Origin: Streptomyces barringtoniae
Lineage (GTDB): Bacteria; Actinomycetota; Actinomycetes; Streptomycetales; Streptomycetaceae
NCBI RefSeq assembly: GCF_020819595.1
Contig: NZ_JAJHNP010000012.1
Span: 62,001 to 126,000, forward strand
DNA: 64,000 nucleotides
Reading direction: 5' to 3'
Each line of letters begins with the position of its first letter. Position 1 is the stretch's first letter. The notes beneath the pieces were generated by a model. That model was not told the DNA's origin and made no database searches. It saw nothing but the letters and a program-made list of their open reading frames with translations. The position numbers were made by a program, and so were the translations under genes. Shown one piece after another: positions 24,635-33,346 of the stretch.

Positions 24635-26499
24635 CCCAGACGGACCCCGGCCCCGGAGCCGGCGCCGCGCTCGACCTCGCCCCGCAGGCACCGGACACCG
24701 AAGCGGCGCTGAGCACCCACCTGCGGACCCTGTCGGCGGGCAACGTCGTCGACGCGCCGGCCGACGGACCCGTCTTCGGCAACCCCCGCAGATCGCTCGC
24801 ACCGGCACCCGGGACCTGGATCCCGCGGCTGCGCCGCACGGACCGGGTGACCGTGACGGTGCTCGCGGTGTGCTGGCTGGCCGCCCTGGTGTGGTTCTGG
24901 GAGTGGTGGGTGCGCCCGGAGCACCGGGTCGGCTGGACGGGCTTCGCGGTGAACAGCGCGCTGCTGCTGTACCTGTCCCTGCTGCCCATGTACTTCCTCG
25001 TCGCGGCGCTGCGGCTGCGCGCCCTCGACCCGGCCGTCGAGGTGCCCCCGCTGCGCACGGCGTTCGTGGTGACCCGGGCCCCCTCCGAACCCTGGCGGGT
25101 CGCGCGCACCACCCTGAACGCGATGCTGCGCCAGGACCACCCTCACCCCTACGACGTGTGGCTGTGCGACGAGGACCCGACCCGGGAAATCCTCGACTGG
25201 TGCGCGGCCCACGGCGTGCGCGTGTCCTGCCGCCGCGGGCTCGCGGCCTACCACCGGGACACCTGGCCGCGCCGCACCCGGTGCAAGGAGGGCAACCTCG
25301 CGCACTTCTACGACAACTGGGGCTACCGCGACTACGACGTGGTGGCCCAGCTCGACGTGGACCACGTGCCCGGGCCCGGCTATCTGCGGGAGATCGCCCG
25401 GCCGTTCGCCGATCCGGCGGTCGGTTATGTGGCCGCCCCCAGCGTGTGCGACGCCAACGCCCGTACGTCGTGGGCGGCTCGGGGACGGCTGCACCGCGAG
25501 GCCACCTTCCACGGGCCGATGCAGCTCGGCCACTCCGACGGCCTCGCCCCGCTGTGCATCGGCTCCCACTACGCCGTACGCACGCGTGCGCTGCGGGACA
25601 TCGGCGGGCTCGGACCCGAGCTGGCCGAGGACTTCTCGACCACCTTCCTGCTCAACTCGGCAGGGTGGCACGGGGCGTTCGCGATCGATGCCGAGGCGCA
25701 CGGCGACGGCCCCCTGACCTTCGCCGCGATGGTGACGCAGGAGTTCCAGTGGTCGCGGAGTCTGGTGGTCATGCTGCTCGGCATGCTCCCCAGGCACCTG
25801 GGCCGGATGCCGGGGCGGCTCAGGATGCGGTTCGCCTTCGCCCTGTCCTACTATCCGCTGCTGGCGCTGACCACGACCGGAGGACTGCTGCTGCCACCGG
25901 TCGCCGCGGTCACGGGCATTCCATGGATCAACGTCAACTACGTCGCTTTCCTGGGGCACTTCTGGGCCATGTCGGCCTGCCTCGTGCTGCTCACCGCGCT
26001 GCTGAAACGGCGCGGGCTGCTGCGGCCCGTGGACGCGCCGTTGCTGAGCTGGGAGGGCTGGCTGTTCGGGCTGACCCGCTGGCCGTTCGTGGCGTGGGGC
26101 GTCACCGCCGCGCTGCTGCAACGCCTGCGTCCGAGGCACGTCGTCTTCAAGGTGACGCCCAAGTCCCGTGACGGTCTGGAGCCGTTGCCGCTGCGCCTGG
26201 TGCTTCCCTACCTGCTGATCACCGTCGTCCTGTCCGGCGCGGCCGTCGTCGGCGAACTGACCGGACCCGCCATCGGCTATGTGTTCCTCTCCCTCCTCGG
26301 CTCCCTGTCCTACGCGATGGTGACGCTGGCGGTGGGCGCCCTGCACATCCGGGAGACCGCGCGGTCCGCCGGCGTCGGCATCCGCCGGGCCCTGCGCACC
26401 GCCGTGCTCCCGCTGACCGCGGGGCTCGTCGCACTGTTCCCGCTGGGCTGCGGCCTGCTGCTGTTCCCGGCCTACCTGCGCGGGTTCATCTCCGGCTGA
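24631..26499 (+). CDS. Membrane glycosyltransferase family 2, cellulose/hyaluronan-synthase-like
   Basis: The 622-residue protein starts at the GTG overlapping the previous stop. About 70 cytosolic residues precede two helices. The catalytic domain at about 140-390 holds the DxD-like LCDEDPT, LDVDH, the TED-type GPELAEDFSTTFLL and the QEFQWSRS equivalent of QxxRW; several further helices follow. These are the marks of a processive polysaccharide synthase that polymerises and extrudes the chain. With UDP-Xyl, UDP-GlcA and UDP-Gal enzymes beside it, the polymer may contain those sugars. The actual polymer is unknown. Confidence 0.85.
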   Translation: MTQTDPGPGAGAALDLAPQAPDTEAALSTHLRTLSAGNVVDAPADGPVFGNPRRSLAPAPGTWIPRLRRTDRVTVTVLAVCWLAALVWFWEWWVRPEHRVGWTGFAVNSALLLYLSLLPMYFLVAALRLRALDPAVEVPPLRTAFVVTRAPSEPWRVARTTLNAMLRQDHPHPYDVWLCDEDPTREILDWCAAHGVRVSCRRGLAAYHRDTWPRRTRCKEGNLAHFYDNWGYRDYDVVAQLDVDHVPGPGYLREIARPFADPAVGYVAAPSVCDANARTSWAARGRLHREATFHGPMQLGHSDGLAPLCIGSHYAVRTRALRDIGGLGPELAEDFSTTFLLNSAGWHGAFAIDAEAHGDGPLTFAAMVTQEFQWSRSLVVMLLGMLPRHLGRMPGRLRMRFAFALSYYPLLALTTTGGLLLPPVAAVTGIPWINVNYVAFLGHFWAMSACLVLLTALLKRRGLLRPVDAPLLSWEGWLFGLTRWPFVAWGVTAALLQRLRPRHVVFKVTPKSRDGLEPLPLRLVLPYLLITVVLSGAAVVGELTGPAIGYVFLSLLGSLSYAMVTLAVGALHIRETARSAGVGIRRALRTAVLPLTAGLVALFPLGCGLLLFPAYLRGFISG

Positions 26500-26554
26500 C
26501 GGCCGCCGCCCCTGCCTTCTTCCTCTGTCTCCCCCGACGAAACGAGGTACCCCC

Positions 26555-27625
26555 ATGCCAGAAACGGTCCTGGTGACCGGCGGCGCAGGTTTCATCGGCA
26601 GCCACACCTGTGTCGAACTGCTCGACCACGGCTACGAAGTCGTCGTCGTGGACAACCACGTCAACAGCTCTCCCGAGGCGCTGGACCGCGTCGCCAAGGT
26701 CGCGGGGCGGCCGCTCGCCGCCGTGCACCGCGTCGACGTGCGCGACCGGAAGGCCCTCTCCGAGGTGTTCGCCGCCCATCCGGTGGACGCGGTGATCCAT
26801 TTCGCGGCCCGCAAGGCGGTCGGTGAGTCGGTGGCCCTCCCGGTCGAGTACTACGACACCAACGTGGGCGGCACCTGCACCCTGCTGTCGGTCATGCACG
26901 AGCACGGGGTCCACCGGCTGGTGTTCTCCTCGTCCTGCTCCGTCTACGGCGACGCCGACACCGCGCCGCTGACCGAGCAGAGCCCCGTGGCACCCACCAA
27001 CCCCTACGCCCGCACCAAGCTGACGGGCGAGTCGATCCTGCAGGACGTGTGCGCCCACCTGGCGGACATGAAGGTGCTGGCACTGCGCTACTTCAACCCC
27101 GTGGGAGCCCATCCGAGCGGTCTGCTCGGCGAGGACCCGCGCGGAGTCCCCAACAACCTCATGCCGTACGTCGCGCAGGTGGCGGTCGGCCGCCGGGAGC
27201 AGCTCAGCGTCTTCGGCGACGACTACCCCACCCCCGACGGCACCGGGGTGCGGGACTACATCCACGTGGTGGACGTCGCCGAGGGACACCGGGTGGCCCT
27301 CGAACACCTCGACGACCGCCCCGGCATGCGGGTGTTCAACCTCGGCACCGGCGCCGGCACCTCCGTGCTCCAGCTCGTCGCGGCCTTCGGCGAGGTCAGC
27401 GGGCGCCCGGTGCCCTACCGGATCGTCGGGCGCAGAGCCGGCGACGTCGCCGAACTCGTGGCGGACGCGAGTGCGGTGGCCGACGCCTGGGGCTGGACCA
27501 CGACTCGTGATCTCACCGCCATGTGCCGGGACGCCTGGCGGTTCCAGGAACGCAACCCCGACGGCTACTTCGCGGGCTCCCCCGGGACCGGCGCCCCACA
27601 GACAGGAGAATCCCCATGCGACTGA
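26555..27625 (+). CDS. galE: UDP-glucose 4-epimerase
   Basis: The 356-residue extended short-chain dehydrogenase interconverts UDP-glucose and UDP-galactose. TGGAGFIGSHTCVELLDHGYEVVVVDN is the Rossmann start, VFSSSCSVYG and NPYARTKL give the Ser and YxxxK, and RYFNPVGAHPSG, DGTGVRDYIHVVDVA and FNLGTGAGTSV are classic GalE motifs. It overlaps the next gene by 10 nt. Its place in the polysaccharide locus suggests UDP-Gal supply. Confidence 0.93.
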   Translation: MPETVLVTGGAGFIGSHTCVELLDHGYEVVVVDNHVNSSPEALDRVAKVAGRPLAAVHRVDVRDRKALSEVFAAHPVDAVIHFAARKAVGESVALPVEYYDTNVGGTCTLLSVMHEHGVHRLVFSSSCSVYGDADTAPLTEQSPVAPTNPYARTKLTGESILQDVCAHLADMKVLALRYFNPVGAHPSGLLGEDPRGVPNNLMPYVAQVAVGRREQLSVFGDDYPTPDGTGVRDYIHVVDVAEGHRVALEHLDDRPGMRVFNLGTGAGTSVLQLVAAFGEVSGRPVPYRIVGRRAGDVAELVADASAVADAWGWTTTRDLTAMCRDAWRFQERNPDGYFAGSPGTGAPQTGESPCD

Positions 27626-29043
27626 CCGTCATCGGCACCGGCTATCTCGGGGCCGTGCACGCCGCGTGCATGGCCGAGATCGGACACGAGGTCCTCGGGG
27701 TCGACAGCGACGCGGGCAGGACCGAGGCCCTCGCCGCGGGCCGGGCACCGTTCCACGAACCGGGGCTGCAGGAGATCCTCGCACGGAACACCGAGAACGG
27801 CCGGCTGCGCTTCACCACGTCCCTGCGGCAGGCCGCCGACTTCGCCGCCCTGCACTTCGTGTGCGTCGGCACACCGCAGCGCCCCGGTTCGCTCGCCGCC
27901 GACCTGAGCCATGTCGAGGCGGTCGTGGACGGCCTGGCGCCGCTCCTCACCCGTGACACCCTGATCGTCGGCAAGTCGACCGTCCCGGTGGGCACGACCC
28001 GGTCGCTCGGCCGCCGGGTGGCGGCGCGCGTCCGCCCCGGCGTGGCGGCCGAGCTCGCCTGGAACCCCGAGTTCCTGCGCGAGGGGTACGCCGTGCAGGA
28101 CAGCCTGCGCCCCGACCGGCTGGTCGTGGGGGTCACCGCACCCGGCGCCGACGAACTGCTGCGCCATGTGTACGAGCCGTTGATCCGGGCCGGTGTGCCC
28201 TACCTCAGCACCGATCCGGCCACCGCGGAACTGGTGAAGGTCGCCGCCAACTCCTTCCTGGCGACGAAGATCTCGTTCATCAACGCGATGGCGGAGGTCT
28301 GCGACGCCTCGGGTGCCGACGTGGTGACGCTCGCCGACGCCCTCGGCCATGACGCGCGCATCGGCCGCCGGTTCCTCTCCGCAGGCCTCGGGTTCGGCGG
28401 TGGCTGCCTGCCCAAGGACATCCGCGCGTTCCTGGCCCGGGCCGAGGAACTGCGGGTCGGGGAGGCGGTGTCCTTCCTGCGCCAGGTCGACCGGATCAAC
28501 GACCGGCAGCGCCGGCGGACGGTCGACCTCGCCCGTCAGCTGGTGGGCGGCACCTTCGCCGGCCGGCGGGTCGCCGTGCTGGGCGCCACCTTCAAGCCGG
28601 ACAGCGACGACGTACGGGACTCACCGGCGCTCGCCGTCACCGCGGAGATCGTCGCACAGGGCGCCGAGGTGCGGGTGCACGACCCGGCGGGCCTCGACAA
28701 CGCGCGTGCCGCATTGCCGGCTCCGCTGTACTGCACGGATGTCATGGAGGCCTGCCGGGACACGGACGTGGTCCTGCACCTGACCGAGTGGCGGCACTAC
28801 CGCGAGCTCGATCCGGTGCGGCTGGCCGAGGTGGTCCGGGTGCCGCGGCTGCTCGACGCGCGCAACGCCCTGGACCGGGCGGCCTGGCACGCGGCCGGCT
28901 GGCACGTGCGCGCTCCCGGACGGCCCGCGCACGTGCCGCAGCCAGGACAGGGCGAGGCCCTCCGGGTGCGGATCCCTCACGCCTTCGACGCCACCTGCAC
29001 GGCCCCCACCGTGGGAGAACCGGCCAGCGGCGTCCCGAAGTAG
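27616..29043 (+). CDS. UDP-glucose 6-dehydrogenase
   Basis: The 475-residue enzyme makes UDP-glucuronate with two NAD+. TVIGTGYLGAVHAACMAEIGHEV is the NAD site, KSTVPVGTT, WNPEFLREG and the catalytic Cys loop GFGGGCLPKDIRAF are diagnostic, and the C-terminal UDPG-binding part has LGATFKPDSDDVRDSPAL. It begins inside the galE end. It supplies the first step to UDP-xylose made by the first gene of the locus. The 3' 67 bases overlap the end of the opposing lipoprotein gene, and the last ~30 residues look like a non-conserved extension. Confidence 0.93.
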   Translation: MRLTVIGTGYLGAVHAACMAEIGHEVLGVDSDAGRTEALAAGRAPFHEPGLQEILARNTENGRLRFTTSLRQAADFAALHFVCVGTPQRPGSLAADLSHVEAVVDGLAPLLTRDTLIVGKSTVPVGTTRSLGRRVAARVRPGVAAELAWNPEFLREGYAVQDSLRPDRLVVGVTAPGADELLRHVYEPLIRAGVPYLSTDPATAELVKVAANSFLATKISFINAMAEVCDASGADVVTLADALGHDARIGRRFLSAGLGFGGGCLPKDIRAFLARAEELRVGEAVSFLRQVDRINDRQRRRTVDLARQLVGGTFAGRRVAVLGATFKPDSDDVRDSPALAVTAEIVAQGAEVRVHDPAGLDNARAALPAPLYCTDVMEACRDTDVVLHLTEWRHYRELDPVRLAEVVRVPRLLDARNALDRAAWHAAGWHVRAPGRPAHVPQPGQGEALRVRIPHAFDATCTAPTVGEPASGVPK

Positions 29044-30644
29044 TCCACCGGCCCGGGGTCGATCCCCACGGTCCGCAGATCCACCGCGGCACCGGTCAGC
29101 GCGTGGGAGCACTGGGAAGCGAGTGCGCCACGCATCGGGCCGGTGCCGCGCAGGTCGGGCCCGTTGGTGGGCAGCGGGACCTCCGCGAGGCAGGGGTCGG
29201 CGTCGGTGCCGGTGGCCCGCGGTCCCTGCAGCTCCTGACCGGAAAACCGGCGCCAGGTCGCCAGATCGCCGTACCAGCCGTCACCCCACTGCAAGGTCCA
29301 GCCGCTGGAGCTGTGGTAGTCGTTGCCCTGCATCTCTACTTCGGAGATGCCGAAGTGCCCTTGGGCCGCCACCACCGGTGCGCCGTCGGTGACGAACACG
29401 TTGTTGCGCACCGAGACGGCGCTGATGTTGGGCTGAAGCCGTAGCGCGGGTGCCCGGACCGTGCCGTTCGCCCTGGCCAGCACCGTGTTCTGGTAGATCG
29501 CCAGGTTCGCCACCCGCGCTCCGAGCACCACGATGCCGCCGTAGTCCTGCAGTTTGCGGCCGTTGTCCTGGCTGACGTTGTAGCGGATCGCGTTGTTCGT
29601 GTGGGCCGAGTTCGCGACGGCGGAGTACGCCAGGAAGCCCGCGCCGTCGTTGCCGTAGGACAGGTTGTACTGCATCAGCGAGTACGACACGTTGTTGTCC
29701 AGGCCGAATCCGCCGCCGTCCACCTGGGATCCGGTGTGGTTGTCGTAGGCGACGTTGCGCTGGAAGACGATCCGTGTCGAGTCGTACGTCCAGATCCCCT
29801 CCGGACCCTCGGCGGCGTCCGGCGAGGACGACGCCCCGTTGTCGTGGGCGACCGATGCCTCGACCACCCCGCCCCGGACACTGCCGAGGACGATGCCGCT
29901 GCCGGTGTTGCGGCCGGACTGCGCGTCCCCGGCGTTCTTGAACGCGACCAGCTTGGACACCCTCACCTGCTCGTGCGCGTAGGCGGGGGCGTCCGCGTCG
30001 AAGGCGGGGCCGTCCGTGACGAGGCCCGCGTCCTTGTTGTTGTGCACCGCGCAGTCGTCGACGACGACGTCCCGGAAGCCGGATGCCCCGGCGCCGCCGC
30101 GCAGCCGGATGCCGTTGCGGAAGCCCGAGACGTCGACGCCCGTGACCCGGATGTACGGCAGTTTCCGCTTGCCCGGCAGGTCGCTGACGAAGCCGATGCC
30201 GTCCCGCGACCGGTAGGACGCGGCGTTGCCGGCCAGGACCAGGTCACGGATCTCGACGCCGCTGGTGTCGTGCACCTCGATGCCGCGCGTGCCCTCGGCC
30301 GTGATCATCGCCCGGCCGTCCCCGTAGGAGCCGATCTCCACGGGCTTGTGGGAGTCGCCCGCGTCCCCCGGGCCGATGCTGAGGGTGCCGGGGAAGTGTG
30401 CACCGCCCTCGAGCAGCAGACGGTCGCCCGGCTTCAGCCGCACGGCGTCGGCACGCCGCAGCGTGCGCCAGGGGGTCTGCGGGGTCCGGCCGTCGTCCTT
30501 GTCGTCCCCCTGCGGGCTGACGTAGAAGGTCCGTCCTCCCCGGGGATTCTCCAGCACGGGAACATGCGGGGTGGGCAGGCTGCATCCGGCCAACAGCAAC
30601 GCGATGGCACACAGACCCACCCTGTAGTCGTTCCGCCCGCGCAC
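28977..30644 (-). CDS. Lipoprotein with right-handed parallel beta-helix
   Basis: The 555-residue protein starts at GTG 30644, 5 nt after AGGAG. A signal peptide ends in the lipobox LLAGC (residues about 16-20), so it is surface-anchored. After TFYVSPQGDDKDDGRTPQTPW, a Pel9A/NosD-like opening, about 20 short repeats with IEVHDTSGVEIRDLVLAGN and NNVSYSLMQYNLSYGNDGAGF describe a beta-helix. Such folds are polysaccharide lyases, epimerases or hydrolases. It is convergent with, and overlaps by 67 nt, the UDP-glucose dehydrogenase gene, so it may act on the polymer made by this locus. The catalytic residues are not identifiable by eye. Confidence 0.8.
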   Translation of the reverse strand: MRGRNDYRVGLCAIALLLAGCSLPTPHVPVLENPRGGRTFYVSPQGDDKDDGRTPQTPWRTLRRADAVRLKPGDRLLLEGGAHFPGTLSIGPGDAGDSHKPVEIGSYGDGRAMITAEGTRGIEVHDTSGVEIRDLVLAGNAASYRSRDGIGFVSDLPGKRKLPYIRVTGVDVSGFRNGIRLRGGAGASGFRDVVVDDCAVHNNKDAGLVTDGPAFDADAPAYAHEQVRVSKLVAFKNAGDAQSGRNTGSGIVLGSVRGGVVEASVAHDNGASSSPDAAEGPEGIWTYDSTRIVFQRNVAYDNHTGSQVDGGGFGLDNNVSYSLMQYNLSYGNDGAGFLAYSAVANSAHTNNAIRYNVSQDNGRKLQDYGGIVVLGARVANLAIYQNTVLARANGTVRAPALRLQPNISAVSVRNNVFVTDGAPVVAAQGHFGISEVEMQGNDYHSSSGWTLQWGDGWYGDLATWRRFSGQELQGPRATGTDADPCLAEVPLPTNGPDLRGTGPMRGALASQCSHALTGAAVDLRTVGIDPGPVDYFGTPLAGSPTVGAVQVASKA

Positions 30645-30839
30645 GATCACTCCTGTCTCTCTGTGACCGAACGGCCTCCGGACACCAGGAGACCGCGGAC
30701 CACACCCTGACGTGCGGATCCGGCGATCGGCGGTCCAGCACGCGGAGTTCGGCGCAAGACATGCCTGATTGGCCTCCTGCCCGTGCCGCCAACGGGGGTT
30801 CCGGACGCCCCCGGGGCGCTGGGCCGACAGGAGTGCGGC

Positions 30840-31769
30840 ATGATGACGCGCATGTCCTCGCAGTTCCAACCGGTCCTCGATCGCATCATGGCGGAGATCG
30901 ATCGCACGCCGGGACGCGGCCGGTCCGCCGACTACATTCCCGCCCTCGCCGCCTGGGACCCGCGCCGCTTCGGCATGGCCGTCGCCGAGCGGGACGGCAC
31001 GGTGTACGGGGTCGGGGACTGGCGCCAGCCCTTCTCCGCACAGTCCATCACCAAGGTCTTCACGCTCGCCCTGGACCTGGCCCGCGAGGGCGACGAACTC
31101 TGGGAGCACGTGGGCCGCGAGCCCTCCGGCAATCCCTTCAACTCCCTGGTCCAGCTGGAGTACGAGGACGGCATCCCGCGGAATCCTTTCATCAACGCGG
31201 GCGCCCTCGTCGTCACCGACCGCCTGCAGACCCGTACCGGAGACGCGGCCGGCGAACTGCTGGCCTTTCTGCGCGCCGAGAGCGGCAACCCCGAGCTCGA
31301 CTTCGACAAGGAGGTCGCCTCCTCCGAGACCGCGCACGGCGACCGCAACGCCGCTCTCGCCCACTTCATGGCGGCCTACGGCAACATCGACAACGACATT
31401 CCCGTCCTGCTCGACCAGTACTTCCGGCAGTGCTCCATCGCCGCGTCCTGTGCCGACCTGGCCCTCGCCACCGGCTTCCTCGCCCGGCACGGCATCCGCG
31501 CCGACGGCAGCAGGCTGCTCACGCGCAGCCAGGCCAAGCAGGTCAACGCGGTGATGCTGACCTGCGGGACGTACGACGCGGCCGGGGACTTCGCCTACCG
31601 CGTGGGGCTGCCCGGCAAGAGCGGCGTCGGCGGCGGGATCATCGCGGTCGTGCCGGGCCGGTGCACGCTGTGCGTGTGGAGCCCGGGCCTGGACGAGCGC
31701 GGCAACTCGGTGGCCGGAGTGGCGGCCCTCGACCGGTTCACCACGCTGACCGGGCTGTCGGTGTTCTGA
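30840..31769 (+). CDS. glsA: Glutaminase
   Basis: The 309-residue enzyme has the beta-lactamase-like serine glutaminase fold. QPFSAQSITKVF holds the catalytic SxxK, and NPFINAGALVV, SETAHGDRNAAL, GLPGKSGVGGGI and NSVAGVAAL are family landmarks. It hydrolyses glutamine to glutamate and ammonia in the cytosol. The ATG at 30840 follows AGGAG by 6 nt; the next ATG is directly adjacent. Monocistronic. Confidence 0.93.
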   Translation: MMTRMSSQFQPVLDRIMAEIDRTPGRGRSADYIPALAAWDPRRFGMAVAERDGTVYGVGDWRQPFSAQSITKVFTLALDLAREGDELWEHVGREPSGNPFNSLVQLEYEDGIPRNPFINAGALVVTDRLQTRTGDAAGELLAFLRAESGNPELDFDKEVASSETAHGDRNAALAHFMAAYGNIDNDIPVLLDQYFRQCSIAASCADLALATGFLARHGIRADGSRLLTRSQAKQVNAVMLTCGTYDAAGDFAYRVGLPGKSGVGGGIIAVVPGRCTLCVWSPGLDERGNSVAGVAALDRFTTLTGLSVF

Positions 31770-31933
31770 GTCCGAGGCCGGCGTGGGCACCCTCCTCGGC
31801 GGCCGGACGGCGTCCTCGGTGTACTCAAGACCCTGGCGTACGACCGTCACCACCACGCACCGGTCACACTCCGGTCCCCACCCGGAGGGGCCCGCGTCGC
31901 CTTCCGGCCACCCGGCGTTGACACGCTGAAGCA

Positions 31934-33346
31934 GTGTTGGCCATGGCATTCCCCGTCGATCTCCGCCGCTGCCAGGTGCTCGGGCTGGCCGGTACCGCCT
32001 TTCTCGCGCTGGGCGGTGAGACGGCCGGTGCCCTGCCCGTGCAGGATCTCCTGGCCCCCGCCTCGGCGCAGGCCGCGCTCGGCCTGGTCGGCGTGTACTT
32101 CGGCGTCGTGCTGCTGATAGCGGCCTGGGTGCTCCTCGGCCGCCTGGTGCGGGGCCCCCAGCCGCCCACCCCGCGCGCCCTGCTGCTGGTGCTCGCCGTG
32201 TGGGCGGCACCGCTGCTGCTGGCACCGCCGCTGTTCAGCCGGGACGTCTACAGCTATCTCGCGCAGGGCGCCATGGTCGACGCCCACATCGACGTCTACG
32301 CCCACGGCCCGGCCCAGCTCGGCGGCCCGCTCGCCGACGAGGTGGCCCCGATGTGGCAGCACACCGGCGCCCCCTACGGCCCCGCCTTCCTGGCCCTGGC
32401 CTCGGCGCTGTCCGGACTGACCCGCGGTCAGCTGCCCGCCGGCCTGCTCGGCATGCGGCTGGTCGCCCTGCTCGGCGTGGCCCTGATGGCGGTGGCGCTG
32501 CCCCGCCTCGCCCGGCACAGCGGCGCCGACCCGGCCGCCGCCCTCTGGCTCGGCGCCCTCAACCCGCTCGTCCTGCTGCATCTGGTCGCGGGCGCCCACA
32601 ACGACGCCCTGATGCTCGGTTTGCTGGGACTCGGCCTGGTCGCCGCGCGGGGTGACCGCCCGGTCGGCGGCGCCCTCGGAGCCGTCCTCGTGACCCTGGC
32701 CGCCCTGGTCAAGGCGCCGGCCGCCCTTGGCCTGCTGGCGGTCGTGGCCCTCCAGGTCCGCTCCGGCCGCCGCCCCCTGCCGGCGGTCCTGACCGCGGCG
32801 GCCGCCTCCGCCACGACGACGGTCGCCGCCACGGCCGTCGCCGGCACCGGATACGGCTGGATCGGCGCCCTGGCCACCCCCGTCTCCCCGCACAACTGGG
32901 CCCTGACCAGCCTGCTCGGTCGCGCCACCGGTGCCCTGCTGGAGCACCTCGGCAGCAGTCTGGCCCCGCTGGCCGTGCCGGCCTGGCATCTGTTCGGCCT
33001 CGCCGCCACCGCCGTCGCCGTGGCGCTGATATGGCTGCGGCTGCGCGTCCGGCCGGTGTACGCCCTCGGGCTCAGCCTGCTGACGGTCGCCGTGTTCGGC
33101 CCGGCGATCCGCCCCTGGTACGTGCTGTGGGGACTGTTCCTCATCGCCGCCGCCGCGCCCAGCACCTCGGTACGGCACCGGGTCGCGGCCCTGGCCGGCG
33201 TCCTCGCCCTTGCCGTGCTGCCGAGCGGCGGCCCGGCCGACCTCGGGCAACTCGTGCTCGCCGTCTCCGGCGGGGTGCTCGGCGTGGTCGTGCTGTGGCA
33301 GGCCCACCAGGCGGCCCAGGCCCCGGCCCCGGGACGCATGGCGTGA
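31934..33346 (+). CDS. Polyprenyl-phosphomannose-dependent mannosyltransferase, MptB-like
   Basis: The 470-residue protein has about 12 transmembrane helices and resembles the GT-C family MptB/MptA group: LLLAPPLFSRDVYSYLAQGAMVD holds the acidic loop after the first helices, followed by MWQHTGAPYGPAF and AGAHNDALMLGLLGLGL. Family members add alpha-1,6-mannose to lipid-linked acceptors outside the membrane using decaprenyl-P-mannose. It overlaps the next gene by GTGA. The natural acceptor in Streptomyces is unclear. Confidence 0.8.
   Translation: MLAMAFPVDLRRCQVLGLAGTAFLALGGETAGALPVQDLLAPASAQAALGLVGVYFGVVLLIAAWVLLGRLVRGPQPPTPRALLLVLAVWAAPLLLAPPLFSRDVYSYLAQGAMVDAHIDVYAHGPAQLGGPLADEVAPMWQHTGAPYGPAFLALASALSGLTRGQLPAGLLGMRLVALLGVALMAVALPRLARHSGADPAAALWLGALNPLVLLHLVAGAHNDALMLGLLGLGLVAARGDRPVGGALGAVLVTLAALVKAPAALGLLAVVALQVRSGRRPLPAVLTAAAASATTTVAATAVAGTGYGWIGALATPVSPHNWALTSLLGRATGALLEHLGSSLAPLAVPAWHLFGLAATAVAVALIWLRLRVRPVYALGLSLLTVAVFGPAIRPWYVLWGLFLIAAAAPSTSVRHRVAALAGVLALAVLPSGGPADLGQLVLAVSGGVLGVVVLWQAHQAAQAPAPGRMA

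Noticed and set aside
28977..32225. 1082-residue minus-strand frame running from the beta-helix lipoprotein through the glutaminase gene
   Set aside because: Only the part after GTG 30644 has a ribosome site, signal peptide and lipobox. The upstream portion is antisense to glutaminase.
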